A stretch of DNA of 64,000 bases from Neocallimastix lanati (nom. inval.) (lineage: Eukaryota > Neocallimastigomycota > Neocallimastigomycetes > Neocallimastigales > Neocallimastigaceae): positions 661,001-725,000 of the forward strand of contig JACVTC010000011.1 in assembly GCA_016946835.1 (NCBI GenBank). Direction: 5' to 3'. How positions within the stretch are numbered: position 1 is the stretch's first letter; every line of letters begins with the position of its first letter. Of this stretch, positions 42,203 to 54,801 are shown in pieces. The notes below the pieces were generated by a model. That model made no database searches and was not told the DNA's origin. It saw nothing but the letters and a program-made list of their open reading frames with translations. The position numbers were made by a program, and so were the translations under genes.

Positions 42203-42626
42203 ATCAATTTAATAGTAACAAAAAATATAAATATAGCATAGCATAGCATAGTATATATATAATAATAACATAATTAATAATGATATTAATTTTAGCAAAA
42301 TAATAAAGATATGATAATTAATATTTTAAATGTTTAAAAATTAATTTCTAATTTCTGTAATTAAAATAACCTTTTTTTTTTTTTTTTTTTTTTTTTGTTT
42401 TGTTTTGTTTTGTTTTAATTTAATAATTAATACAATTTTTATTTATTTATAAATGTAAATTATAATAGTTATATTATTACCACCACCACCAAGTAATAAT
42501 AAATCTAATACTCAAACTCAAAGTAACAACAATAACAATCAACAAAATAGTAATAATGAATGGGCTGATTTTGGAGATTTTGTAGGTGCTAATAATTCTA
42601 ATCCATCCAACTGGACCACCTTTTAA
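39871..42626 (+). CDS. NECAP: NECAP-like endocytic adaptor
   Basis: A 236-aa NECAP (adaptin-ear-binding coat-associated) protein, a partner of AP-2 in clathrin-mediated endocytosis. Ten exons: 39871-39882, 40188-40228, 40406-40438, 40602-40692, 41077-41089, 41217-41315, 41531-41618, 41828-41927, 42080-42155 and 42469-42626. The PH-like NECAP domain is clear: [95 protein letters not shown]. The tail is Pro/Asn/Gln-rich with EWADFGDF and ends in NWTTF, a WxxF-type motif like the AP-2-binding C-terminus of animal NECAPs (275 aa in human). Several exons are very short (12 and 13 nt). The acceptor at 41530 is preceded by pure poly(A). Confidence 0.92.
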
Positions 42627-44509
42627 ATGAAATTAAAATATATATATATATATAAAGAAGAGATTTAAAAAAGAAAATAATAATAAATATGATAATAACT
42701 AAAGATTAAAAATATAAAATAATAAATTTAAAAAATAAAAAATAAAATAAAATACAATAAAAATAAAATACAATAAAAATAAAATAAAATAAAATAATAA
42801 TAATAATAATAATAATAAATAGTAATAATAATATAATTTTTTTATCTTTTAAAAAATTTTAAAAATTAATCATGAAAATATAAAAACTCTATAATTTTTA
42901 TAACTTTTAAAATAATAACAAGGAAAAAATATATAAATATTTATTTTTTTATTTTACATAATTAATAAGAAAATAATAATAATAATAATTTTAGAGATGA
43001 ACAAAATTTATATACTTATAAAAATAATTATATATAAAAAATAATAATAACAATAGTAATAATAACATTATTAATAATTTTAATGGTAATTATTAAAAAA
43101 TAATAATAATAATAATTTATGTATCAAATAATACATTAAATAAAATAATAAAAAACAAAAAAATAAATATATATATACATTTAATGAAATTAATTTAAAT
43201 TTATATTTAAAACAAAACTTTAAAAAAAAAAAAAAAAAAAATTCATTATAAACTTTTGTGTAATCTTTTGTATAAGTAAAAATTTTTAGAATGAAAATAA
43301 TAATATAATAATAATAATATCAATATTAATAATATTATTATTATTACAAATAATTATAGATATAAAAAGAATTATAATATCTATTTACATAATTCATATA
43401 TATATTGATAATTAAAAAAATTATTATGATTTAATAATAAATAAAATTGAAAATATATTATTAATAATAATAAAAGTATTATTATAATTTAATGACTATG
43501 AAAAAAAAAAAAAAAAAAAAAAAAATTTTTTTTTCTTTTTTTTCCTTTATTAAACTTTATTAATAATATAATAATAAAAAAAATTTAGTCAATAAAACTA
43601 ATAATTAAAAAAAAAAAAAAAAAAGTAAAAAGTAAAATTAAAATAATTTTGGATTTATGATTTTAAAAAAATAATAATAATAATAATAATAAAAAAGAAA
43701 AAAAAATAAAAAAATAAAAATAAAAATTAAAAAAAAAAAAATATTAAAATTTATATGGAATATATATAATTTTCATTATTTAAAGAATTGAATTAAATTA
43801 AATAATATATTTAATCCAATATAATCCAATATACATTCGTTTTTATTCTATTTTTTTTTTTTTTATTTTTATTTTATATTTTTAATTAAAAAAAGAAAGT
43901 TTAATACATATTTAAATTTTATTAAATTTATTTAAAAATAATATAAATATTTTATATATTTTAATTAAAAGCCATATAATAATTATTCTTTTCCTTTTAA
44001 TATTTTATTTTATTCATTTTCTTTTTTATTTTATTTTTTTCTATATAATTCATTTTATATTTTTTAGCCTGATTTATAAAGGTTTCATAAAAATTAATAT
44101 TTATTAATATTAAAGCAATTTATATTATTTCATTTCATACAAATTGGTTTCAATTCAATTCGATAAATATATTTTCAAATATAAAAGGGTATTATATTAC
44201 ACCTTAAATTCAGTTACACTTAAATTTTACTATCTTTATATAACTACAGTCAATTAAAAATAATATATAGGGAAACAAGCACTTTTCTTATTTATTTATT
44301 TAAATATAAGAAAATAAAAATATAATTAAAAAAAATGTAATTACATATATTTTTTAAAATAATATGTATAAATAATTAATATTTAAAAGTTCATATACAT
44401 TTTATTTAATTGAAATATTTTACTCATTTTATTCAATAATATTTATATTTTTTCTGAATATATATAAATAAAATATTAGAAATTTCAATTTATATATTAT
44501 ATATTAAAA
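42627..44509. other. Intergenic, AT-rich
   Basis: About 1.9 kb with A-rich simple sequence ((AAAAT)n near 42745-42800, poly(A) near 43217, 43500 and 43608, (AAT)n runs). I see no coding region or structured RNA in it. Confidence 0.65.
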
Positions 44510-45798
44510 ATGAATACGCCCACAATTGATAAAGTACATATTTAAAATCTTAATCCTAAAGTATTTTAAAATATAATTAAAACATTAATATTTTATAAAA
44601 TTATTTAAATAATAATTTATAATTATGTTATAAATATAATTGGCAATACCACTACTAGTGTATTAAATTTATGAATACAGCTGGAGGTAATAAAAAAAAT
44701 TTTTTTTTCTTTTTTTTTTTTTTATTTTTCAAAAGAAATATATCACATTTTATATTCAAAATAATATTCAAATAACAATTTTACATTAACATAATGTATT
44801 AATAAAAAAATTATTTTATTTATATTTCATATTGAAATAATAGGGAGAGACAAAATTAATGCGTAATTATAATAGAAAAACTAATAATAGCAACTTGTTT
44901 TTTTCAATTCAATAGATATTATATACTAATAGGATTATTACATATTATATACTAAAAATTATAAATTAAACAAAAAAAAAAAAAATAATAAAAATAAGTT
45001 TACTTCAAATGCTTTTCAGGTTTTTAATTCAATACAATAAACGCTATGAATCTTCTAAAGATATATTAAGATTTCTTGATTGTTGTTCATCGAATATAGG
45101 AAATGGAAGAAAATGTAAAATAAAAAAAAAATTAAAATAAAATAAAAAATAATATTAACAATATTAATTTTTTACTTATAATTAAATATAATAGTAGATT
45201 ATATAGAATATAAGTTTATTTAAATAAAATTAAAGTTAGTATAGTTTGTATACATAATCTTTATTAATTTTTTTTTATATAATACTATTAAATACTATTT
45301 ATACTATTTTTTAATTAAACTTATATTTAAAAAGTTATTAGACTTGGTTCACCTATTGAAATGATGAGAGGAGCATCGAAAGCTATGGTAACAAAAGATC
45401 AATTCATAAAGTATTGTTCTGTTGGAACAAGTGCTTGTACTGGTCTTCGTTTTACATTTGATATGGTTCAATGGGTATGTCAACTTATATATATGTACAT
45501 TTAAATTTATTTATTTATTAATTTATTTATTTGATTGTTTGTTTGTTAATTTAATATATTTGATATTTAAGTTGTTGTTGTTGTTGTTTTTATTTATGAT
45601 TATATATACATAGTTTATAATTCATTAGAAAAATAGTAAATGAAAAATTTTATATTAACAAACATTAAAAATTTAAGACATAATTAATTGTTTCATATTT
45701 TTTTACCAAAATATGAAATTTTTAATAATATAAATTTATATAATTTTTTTTATTCAATACATCATTTCATATTATAGCTTTTTATATTTATTAATTTT

Positions 45799-45835
<37 letters not shown>

Positions 45836-45979
45836 TTAATAGAATAATAATTTTAAATAAAAATTTTATATAGTATAAAATTATTAATAAAAAAAATTAT
45901 TTTTTTATTAGACATTCACTATTATTATTAATAATAATAAATTAAAATAATATTATTCTATAATTTGATTCAAATTAAT

Positions 45980-46019
<40 letters not shown>

Positions 46020-46350
46020 TAACTTTATAAATATATTTATATATGATAGATTCATTTATCTGGTATTCGAAAGCTTAAGGGTTATAATATTTATACAAAA
46101 TGGGCAAATTTATTTTGGCTTTATGCACTTCTTTTTAATATTGCAGGAGAATCGTATAAATTATTTAATACTCTTAAAAAAATTATATTAATTAAACAAA
46201 ATATTAAAACTTCACAAAATAATGGTGAAATAAATACGAAAGCATTTAAAGAACTTCTTGTACAAAGAAAGTAAGTTTAACAAGAATGTTTTTATTTATT
46301 ATTATTATTATTATTATAATATAATAACCAAAATTTTTTAATAAATAAAA

Positions 46351-46397
<47 letters not shown>

Positions 46398-46632
46398 TTT
46401 TTAAAATGGGTTTAATTTTTTTTCTATAATATTTATTTTATAATATAACTCATTCAAAAAATTTTATAGAGTACGTAGAATTAGTACAGAAGTTATTATT
46501 CAACAATCTTTGGAAGTTATTGATGCTTTAAGTTCACTTAATTATATAAGCCTGTCCCAGTTAACTGTATCAGCCATTGCAATTTTATATTGTGTAGTTA
46601 ATACACATATATGTTGGGCAAAGACTGTTTAA
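44510..46632 (+). CDS. PEX11: PEX11-like peroxisomal membrane protein
   Basis: A 229-aa Pex11 family protein, which binds and remodels the peroxisomal membrane and drives peroxisome elongation and division. Seven exons: 44510-44533, 44659-44686, 44844-44862, 45020-45114, 45335-45474, 46050-46270 and 46470-46632, all in phase. Family pattern: N-terminal KCIKFMNTAGGRDKI (usual GRDK..R), FLIQYNKRYESSKDILRFLDCCSSNIGNGRK, IRLGSPIEMMRGASKAM, then a hydrophobic helix region (WANLFWLYALLFNIAGESYKL) and a C-terminal segment NYISLSQLTVSAIAILYCVV that fits the last membrane helix. Length is typical (230-260 aa). PEX11B versus PEX11C subfamily cannot be settled by eye. Confidence 0.82.
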
Positions 46633-46651
46633 TTTTAAGAAAAAACAAAAA

Positions 46652-46684
<33 letters not shown>

Positions 46685-47139
46685 AACAAAAATAAATAAA
46701 ATTATATATGTATAATTTTATATATTTATATCAACAATTATCAATAAATATTAATTTCAATAATCCTCTGATGTTATATAAATATAAATATGTTATACTT
46801 ATTTAATCAAAATAATAATAATGATAATGATAATAATGTCAATGTCTTATTTATTCATTTATTAATATAATTAATAATTTAATATTTAATATATATATCA
46901 TTTATAAAAAATAAAAAATAAAAAAATAAAAATATAAAAAAAAAAAAAAATTGTATTTCGAATATTACTTTAAATATATATATTTCTTTTAATTTTACTA
47001 TTTTATTTTTACTTTTATTTTTATTTTTATTGTTATTTTTATTTTTATTTTTTATTGATTTTAATTTTTTATTAATTTTTTTTAAATAATAATATTTTTT
47101 ATTTAATTCATTTTTTATTAACGATTTGGTAATGGAACA
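46633..47139. other. Intergenic, AT-rich
   Basis: Spacer between the PEX11-like gene and the retrotransposon remnant. It holds poly(A), TATA-type simple sequence and, at 46900-47080, A-rich and (TTTTTA)n tracts. Nothing coding recognised. Confidence 0.6.
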
Positions 47140-47894
47140 AAACATTCCATTCCTTTTTATAATATAAATTACTAATGTCTGCCATCTTTTCCACCAGGAA
47201 GGAAGTTATATACTTGGTACCACGTATATATTTACATACTCATGATTCAGGAAATTGCTAGTATTAAACACCATTATCACTATTTGATCTATTCACTACA
47301 TAATTAATAATGATACTATTATTTTCACTATCACTAATATAAATATATTAATATTTTCACTGTCAATACAATTACTATTATTAACAACAACACTGTTGTT
47401 ATTTTTATAATTATTATTATTAATATTGCACACTTCATTACAACTATAGGAATCAGTACTTGATTCTACATTATTAATATCTATGACAAGCAGATTTAAT
47501 GATGGGCAATATTTAGTAATTATAAAAATTCTTTCATAAAAAATTTCAACATTCATAAAATATTTCATTCGAAATTCATGGAAAAAATAGCAAATAGCAT
47601 TTAGAAAACTAATGTTCCAGCAAAGATTACTGTTTTCTCTATAATAATAAGGACAGTGTTATTGACAGTGGTCTTCAACCATATTGACAGCTTTGGTAAC
47701 ACAAGCATCGAATTTATATCCGCATCTGGTACAAATTACCCATCAGAAACCAATACTACATTCAGGATAATTATAGTTGAGTTTCAAGTAATTTCTAGTT
47801 TTCTCAAATTTATAAATATATATGAAAAACAAATAGAAATAGAAATAAAAATATATATATATATATATATATATTATAAAAAAAATAATATGTT

Positions 47895-47930
<36 letters not shown>

Positions 47931-49055
47931 AGACTTCCATTGTTTTATTAAGTAGATAATTACATTGAAAGATTAAATACAATAAAGAATAATAAAATAT
48001 TTAAAAAAAAAAACATTAAATGAATTAAAGATAATAATAAAATGTATATAAAAGATTAAATACAATAAAGCAAAATAAAATATTTAAAAAAAAAAAAAAA
48101 AAAAAAAAATTAATCAAAGAAAATTTAATGTATTAAAGAATAAAAATAAGTTCAGAAATTAAAAAAAAAAAATTTAGGAGTGATATATTGATGTATTCAC
48201 TAAACTCTCCTCGGAAAATACAGAAAGATTCTCATTAAGAGAATTACTCTCTATAGATTTCGTGAGTGGAACTAGACTGTTAGTATTTAAGTTTGAAATA
48301 TATATAACAGGACTACTAATAGTATTGTTCTTAAGTCATATCGGTACAACATCAGTACTCTTGGAATTAAAGAATTTCATACTAAATCTATCAAAAAGTA
48401 CCTCATGAGAGATACTAATTAAAGGTATTGTTTTAGCAAGATAACACGCAAGCCTAGGGTTAGGAACAGTTGGACCCCTGTGAACTGTTTAAGAGCTGTT
48501 CACTTACCATAGTAACACATTTATTGATTCTGAAGGACATTTTATTTTTATTATTATCGCAATGTCGTCTGTAAAAAGATCACCACATTATTTTTTATTT
48601 CCAATAGTCACACTATAATGATCATAATTATTTAAAATATCATTTATAAACAAGTTATATAATATAGGAGATAGTGGACAATCTTGTTTTACTCCCAGAT
48701 TAATAGGTAATATCATCCAATAGCATGTTTAAGTAATGAGCTCTTGCTTTGGAAGTAAGATAAAGTTTTGAAATAAAATTGAAATACTTATTACTTATAC
48801 CAAAATGAAATAATTTAGTAAGAATGTTGTAGACGTGAAAAGAGTCGTGGGCCTATCTAAGATCAAGAAAGACTACATAAGTAAATTTACCTTTAAATTT
48901 TCTTCCTTGACAAATTTCTCTCATAGTAATATAAAGGTTAATACACTCTTCATAAAACCAAATTACTCATATCCAATAAAATTATGTGCAATGGCATACT
49001 TTGAAAATATATCAATGATTATTTTAATTACTATTCTATTGAACAATGATTAATA
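47140..49055 (-). pseudogene. Decayed non-LTR (LINE-type) retrotransposon
   Basis: Reading the minus strand, fragments of a LINE-type reverse transcriptase appear in order. Near 48895-48830 is FTYVVFLDLR, a stop, then AHDSFHVYNILTKLFHFGI (usual form FLDLRKAYDSVPH...L...G). Near 48700-48620 is GVKQDCPLSPILYNLFINDI, close to the fingers/palm consensus GV(R/K)QGCPLSP. Near 48575 is DLFTDDIAII, the catalytic (F/Y)ADD box with the Ala changed to Thr. Near 47770-47580 is a Cys/His-rich stretch (CTRCGY...HCPYYYRENSN) like the C-terminal zinc region of LINEs. Frames shift and stops interrupt throughout, so it is inactive. Base composition is clearly less AT-rich than its surroundings. Ends are approximate; no target duplication was found. 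Confidence 0.8.
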
Positions 49056-49139
49056 AATATAATTTTAATACATAATACACTTCTATTTTATTATTATTTT
49101 TTCTTTATTTTTTTATTTTATTATTATTATTATTTATTA

Positions 49140-49174
<35 letters not shown>

Positions 49175-49986
49175 AAATAGATTTTATTGATTATAATTTA
49201 TTCAATTTTTTATTTTTTTCATTTATTTATTTGTGTTTTATTATTTAATACAATTGTTATTTTGTATATATGTTTATTTAATAATTTTTTTCTAAAAAAA
49301 AAAGAAAAAAAATGTTAATAATAAAAATTTACTTAATAAATTATTCTATAATATATTTATTTATTTTTAATATAAATTATAAAATTAAAATAGATTTAAA
49401 AAATTATAAAAAAAGTTAAGAAAAAAGTTAATAAAATAAAAGAATAAAACGTTTAAATTAATAATATAAATTATATACAAAATAACTTCTTTTTTTTTTT
49501 TTTTTTTTTTTAATTTCTAAATTTTAATTTATATTTTCTTTATCTTATATATAACAAAAAAATTTTCATTTTACTTATATCTTTTTTTTTTTCCCTTTAT
49601 ATACAAAGGATGTATTTATATATTGTAACATAGATCCCGCTAATTCTTAAATTATTTTAATGATAGCATCTTCCTTTTTTTTTTTAAATATCATTAAATT
49701 TTTAATATTCATTATTATATTTAGATTTTACTTTCTTTTATGATTTAAAATATTTTTTACTGTTTATTTTATATATATATATTTTTTGGTTGAATTTTTA
49801 TTTATGATTTGATTTTATTTTGTGTTTATATAATTTTTATTATGATTGGTATTAACTTCAAAAAAAAAAAATTTCTTTTAGATATTAACTTAATTATTTA
49901 TTATAAGTATTTTTCCTATTATTTATATTTTATTTTTATTTTGAATAGTTTATGAATTTATATATCCAATTTATAACTTATTTAAT
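49056..49986. other. Intergenic, AT-rich
   Basis: Between the retrotransposon fossil and the 3' end of the aspartate aminotransferase gene. It contains (TTA)n near 49118-49172 and poly(T) near 49491-49512. No gene seen. Confidence 0.6.
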
Positions 49987-51152
49987 TTAATGAACATTAC
50001 GAACAACGTAATCAATAGCTTCAGCAAAACGTTTTACATTTTTGGTATTTAATCCAGCCATTGAAATACGACCATTTTCAGTTAAGTAAATATGGAACTT
50101 GCTCATTAAAGCACGACACTGTTTAACATTTAAACCTGTATAACTGAACATACCAATTTGTTCAACAATATGATCCCAGTTACCTGGAGTTTTTAATTCT
50201 ACTAAATATTTGTGTAATTCTTTTCTCATTTCAATAATTCTTGAAGACATAGTTTTAAGGTTATCATACCATTCTTCAGTTAATTCAGGAGTATTTAACA
50301 CTAGGTTGGCAATTTCAGCACCAAACTTTGGACAATTAGAAACAATAGCTCTAGATATCTTAGCTAATTGAGTTTGACAGCGTTCAGAATATTCTTTTCT
50401 TGAGGTAACTAAAGTAAGACAACCACATCTTTGACCATATAAACCAAGGTTCTTAGCAAAAGATTGAGAACATATTAATTCAAAGCCCATATCAACAAAA
50501 AGACGAACAGCATAAGCATCTTTGTCAAGATCACCAGAAGCAAAACCTTGGTATGCACAATCAAGGAATGGGAAATGTTCCTTTTCCTTCATAGCTTCAG
50601 CAATCTTAATCCATTGAGCTGGAGTAGGATCAACACCAGTTGGATTGTGAGCACAAGCATGAAGTAAGAAAATAGAACCATTTGGAGCATTCTTAATAGC
50701 ATTAATGACACCATTGAAATCTAAACATTTTTCCTTAGCATTCCAATATGGATAGCTTGCAATTTTTAAACCAGCATCTGTCATAATAGTTCTATGGTTA
50801 GCCCAAGTTGGGTTAGAAATATAAACGGTTTTATTATAAAATTTCTTTAAAAATTCAGCACCTAAACGAAGAGCACCAGTACCTGAAAGAGCTTGAACAC
50901 CTACAGCTCTACCTTCCTTAATGGCAATACTGTCTTCACCTAATAAAAGTTTAACAGCAGCCTTTACAAAAGATTGAAGACCACCCATTGGTAAATATTC
51001 ATGATTTAATTCTGGGTTTGCAAGTAACATATCAGTAGCTTTTCTAACAACTGGTAAAATCCATGGTTTTCCCTATAATATATTATTTATTATTTTCGAT
51101 AAAAAAATATATATATATTATTTTATTTAATATTCTTCATTTCGTTATAAAA

Positions 51153-51183
<31 letters not shown>

Positions 51184-51746
51184 TACATTATCATCTCTGT
51201 ATGCACCAACAGTTAAATTAGTTTTTTCGTAATATTTATCAACGTTGTACTTTGCTAAAATTGAGAAAATAGCATCAGCTGGAGCTTGAGGAACGGCTTT
51301 AAATAATGATTTTGGCTCTTTTATATTACATTTTACAAAATAATATATATCAATTTTAAAGAAAACAATTTAATAAAATTTTATAACTTATATTTTTCGC
51401 TCTTAACTTCATATTCAATATTATTTGAAAAAATAAAATATATTATATATTCTATTTTAAATATATATTTTTTTCCAATTTAATATATTTTCAAATATTT
51501 AATTTTTTTCCAAAATTATTCATAAAACTTTCTTTTTTTTTTATAAATACAGAATATTTTTCAAAGAAATTCTTTTTTATTTAACAATTATCTTATTATC
51601 ATATACATATTCTATTTCTAATTTCTTTTTACAACTTAAACTTTTTTATATATCTCTTTAAACCTTTTTTTTTATATATTTGCTTATTCAAATATCTATA
51701 TACCATTTAAATGTGAAGCAATGAGTGCTATTCTTGAGGCGGCCAT
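49987..51746 (-). CDS. Aspartate aminotransferase
   Basis: A 419-aa PLP-dependent aspartate aminotransferase, interconverting aspartate + 2-oxoglutarate and oxaloacetate + glutamate. Exons are 51746-51704, 51317-51187 and 51072-49987. Seen: VGAYRDDNGKPWILPVVRKA near the N-terminus, LSGTGALRLGAEFL, HACAHNPTGVDPT with Asn201, FLDCAYQGFASGDL with Asp229 and Tyr232, and SQSFAKNLGLYGQR with the PLP Schiff-base Lys265 and Arg273; ENGRISMAGL lies near the end. This is the class Ia eukaryotic/gamma-proteobacterial type. The N-terminus (MAASRIALIASHLNEPKS) is short and not clearly a presequence, so cytosolic or organellar location is open. The coding region is less AT-rich and codon use is more restricted than in neighbouring genes, which suggests high expression. 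Confidence 0.95.
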
Positions 51747-52699
51747 CTTTATTATTATATTATTTTATATATTTATCAAACAAACTAATAAAAATGTAAA
51801 ATAACTTTTAGTTATTCTATTTTTCTTTAATAAAAAACATTTAAAAAATTTTTAAAAAAAAGTTTGGAAAAATTATTTATTTATATAGGAATTAATATAA
51901 TAATCATAATTTTTTTTTTTTTTTTTGTTACTTAAAAATTAATAATTAACAAATTAATATTGATATAAAATAAAATTAAATAAAATAAAATAAATTTGAA
52001 TAATAATATCTTAATTTTTAATAAATTATTTAAAATTCAATTATTCATTCATTTATAAATTTACAAATAAAATTAGAATTATTTACTTATTCGTTTATAT
52101 AATTATAGTTATAATTATTATATATATGAAATATATAGAATGATATTAAATAATATTATATACTATATATATTAATTATATTAAAGGATTTTTATTCTAA
52201 ACCAGTAACCAGTGTTGATAAATAATAAATAATTATTCAAAAAAGGATAATGAAGTTGTTGGTTTTTTGAAAGATTAATATTGATAGGCAATATATTAAC
52301 AATTGACATAGTAATATATTATTTATTTCAATACAATCAACGAGCTTGAGAATCTATATTCTTTAATATATTAAATAATATATTATAATGTATTACATAT
52401 AGTGTGGTAAATACTATACTTTTTATGTTACCTATTTAATTTAATTTAATATACTATAATATATTAATTATATTTAAAATATTTACAAATATATAATATA
52501 TTAAATGATAACTTATATATTTAAGATTTAAATATAAATAAAATTTTCAAGTTTTATTAAATTCTATTTGTTCAATATAATTCAATTTTTATTGACATAT
52601 ATTACCAATACATTATTTAAGTATTAATAATAAATGTACAATAGAAACTAAATATATACACTAAAATCATTTTATTGAATAATTCAGATCTTTTTTTTT

Positions 52700-52979
52700 T
52701 TATTTATTATTATTTATTATTTATTATTATTTATTATTTATTATTTATTATTTATTATTTATTATTTATTATTTATTATTTATTATTTATTATTTATTAT
52801 TTATTATTTATTATTCAATTATTTATTATTTATTATTTATTATTTATTATTTATTATTTATTATTTATTATTTATTATTTATTATTAATTATTTATTATT
52901 AATTATTTATTATTTATTATTTATAATTATTTATAATTTATTATTTATTATTTATTATTTATTATTTATTATTTATTAT
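52700..52979. repeat. (TTATTTA)n array
   Basis: About 280 bases built almost entirely from the 7-base unit TTATTTA (read also as TTATTAT), with a few single-base variants such as TTATTCAATTA and TTATTAATTA. Any open frame over it is repeat-derived. Confidence 0.93.
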
Positions 52980-53621
52980 ATAGCAAATTAAGATTTAAGA
53001 AAAAAAAAGTTTAACTCTTTTAATATAAATTTCGTATATTTAAAAAATCGTTTAGAAGTGTTAATATGAACCACAAACTAAATTTTATAACTATAAAAAA
53101 AGATGACATATTAATATTTTTTTTTTAATTAATGTATTTATTATTAGAGATTTATTAATAAAGATGTAATATTTCATTAAAAAAAAGTTGAAGAAATTAT
53201 AAATAATAACTTTCAATAATTAAAAAAAATTAAAGTAATTATAAATTATAACTTTTATTATTAAAAAAAATTATATATTATATATAAATATGTATATTTT
53301 TCAACAAATATAGTATTATATCTTTCAATTAAATGTAATATTTTAAAATTATATAATCCAAGAGTTTTATTAAAAGTATTAACAGAATTTTATAATTAAA
53401 AATACTTTATATATTAATAAAATTTTAATAAATAAAATTCATTTATAGTTTATATTATTTGGTTAACCAAGTGTATATATAATGAACGTAATTATAATCT
53501 TATAGTTTATTACAATTTAGAACTGTATTTTACATTTGTTCTTAATAAAACTATAAATAAAATTACTAAAAAAAATTATATATAACCTGAAAATAAATTT
53601 AAACTTTATTGATATCTATTA

Positions 53622-53669
53622 TTTTTTGTTTTTTGTTTTTTGTTTTTTGTTTTTTTTTTGTTTTTGTTT
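53622..53669. repeat. (TTTTTTG)n array
   Basis: About five tandem copies of TTTTTTG decaying into TTTTTG, in the gene-free region. Confidence 0.85.
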
Positions 53670-54795
53670 TTATTATTATTATTATTATTATTAACTACAT
53701 TTATTATTAAAAAATTAAACTCTTTAATAATAGTAATAATAAATAAAGAAAAATAAAATAAAATAAAATAACAAATAATAAGAATTTTTTTTTTTTTTTT
53801 TTAGAAAAGAAAAAAATATTAATGCTTATTTAAATTTTAATTGACCAATACTGTAAATATATATAAAAAATACAAAAAATATTTAAATAGAAAGTACGTT
53901 TTCTTTATAATATTAATTAATTTGCTAACCATACTATAAAGTACTGACACTTTTTTTTTTTTTTTTAGGTTTAAAAATATTCCTATAATCTTAATTATTA
54001 TATTTATTCATTTATTTATTTATTTATTTATTTATTTATATAATTTAATTTTTTGATTTTTATAAAGATGATACCAAAAGATTTATAAAAATTACTGTCT
54101 TTTCTTGAATCATATACTAATAGTTTAAAAATTATTTAAAAGGGCAAAATTAAATATTAAATTCATATTGAAACCATTATATAAATATATAAATATATAT
54201 TTTTATTTATATTTATATATTTTTATTTATATTTATATATTTTTATTTATTTTTATATATACAAATTTTATTAACACATAATTATATATAATATATTATT
54301 AGATTATTGGTAATATATGTTGATATTTGAATTGTTTTTTGATAACGTTATTGTCGATTTATTGATAAGAGGAATTTTATTGATAAGTCATATGACATAT
54401 GAATAAAGGTTTAAAGTTGTACAAAATATAGAATTTAAAAAAATATACAGAAAATTAAAGTTTTTTTTAAAATAAATTCCATTTTAATTTGATATATTAA
54501 TAAAATATTGACATAAAGTCACAATTTATTTTAGATATAATTCATCTTTTTAAATCAAGGATTTCATATTTTTTAAATACACTTTTCAGTAAATTACATG
54601 ATATAAGTTTTTTTTTTTTTTTTTTTTTTTACTTTCCTTTTTATCACATATATATTAATATAATATTAAATATTTAAATAAAATAATTATAATTTGGATT
54701 ATAATTAAATATAAAATTATAATTGAAATGAAAATTCCTTTTTTATTTCCTATTAAACTATTTTTTAAATCCTACGTAAAATAACGTGTACATCA

Positions 54796-54801
54796 CACGT
54801 G
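54796..54801. promoter_or_regulatory. CACGTG core
   Basis: A CACGTG hexamer inside CATCACACGTGATG, an imperfect palindrome in the gene-free region, in a local patch with more G and C than its surroundings (ACGTAAAATAACGTG just upstream). No adjacent gene is recognised. Confidence 0.2.

Noticed and set aside
47656-47955. 99-codon plus-strand open frame
   Set aside because: It is antisense to the Cys/His-rich end of the LINE fossil and runs into a poly(T) tract.
48835-49053. 72-codon plus-strand open frame
   Set aside because: Antisense to reverse transcriptase sequence of the LINE fossil, which reads better on the minus strand.
52675-52902. 75-codon open frame of Tyr-Tyr-Leu-Leu-Phe-Ile-Ile repeats
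   Set aside because: Pure product of the TTATTTA array.
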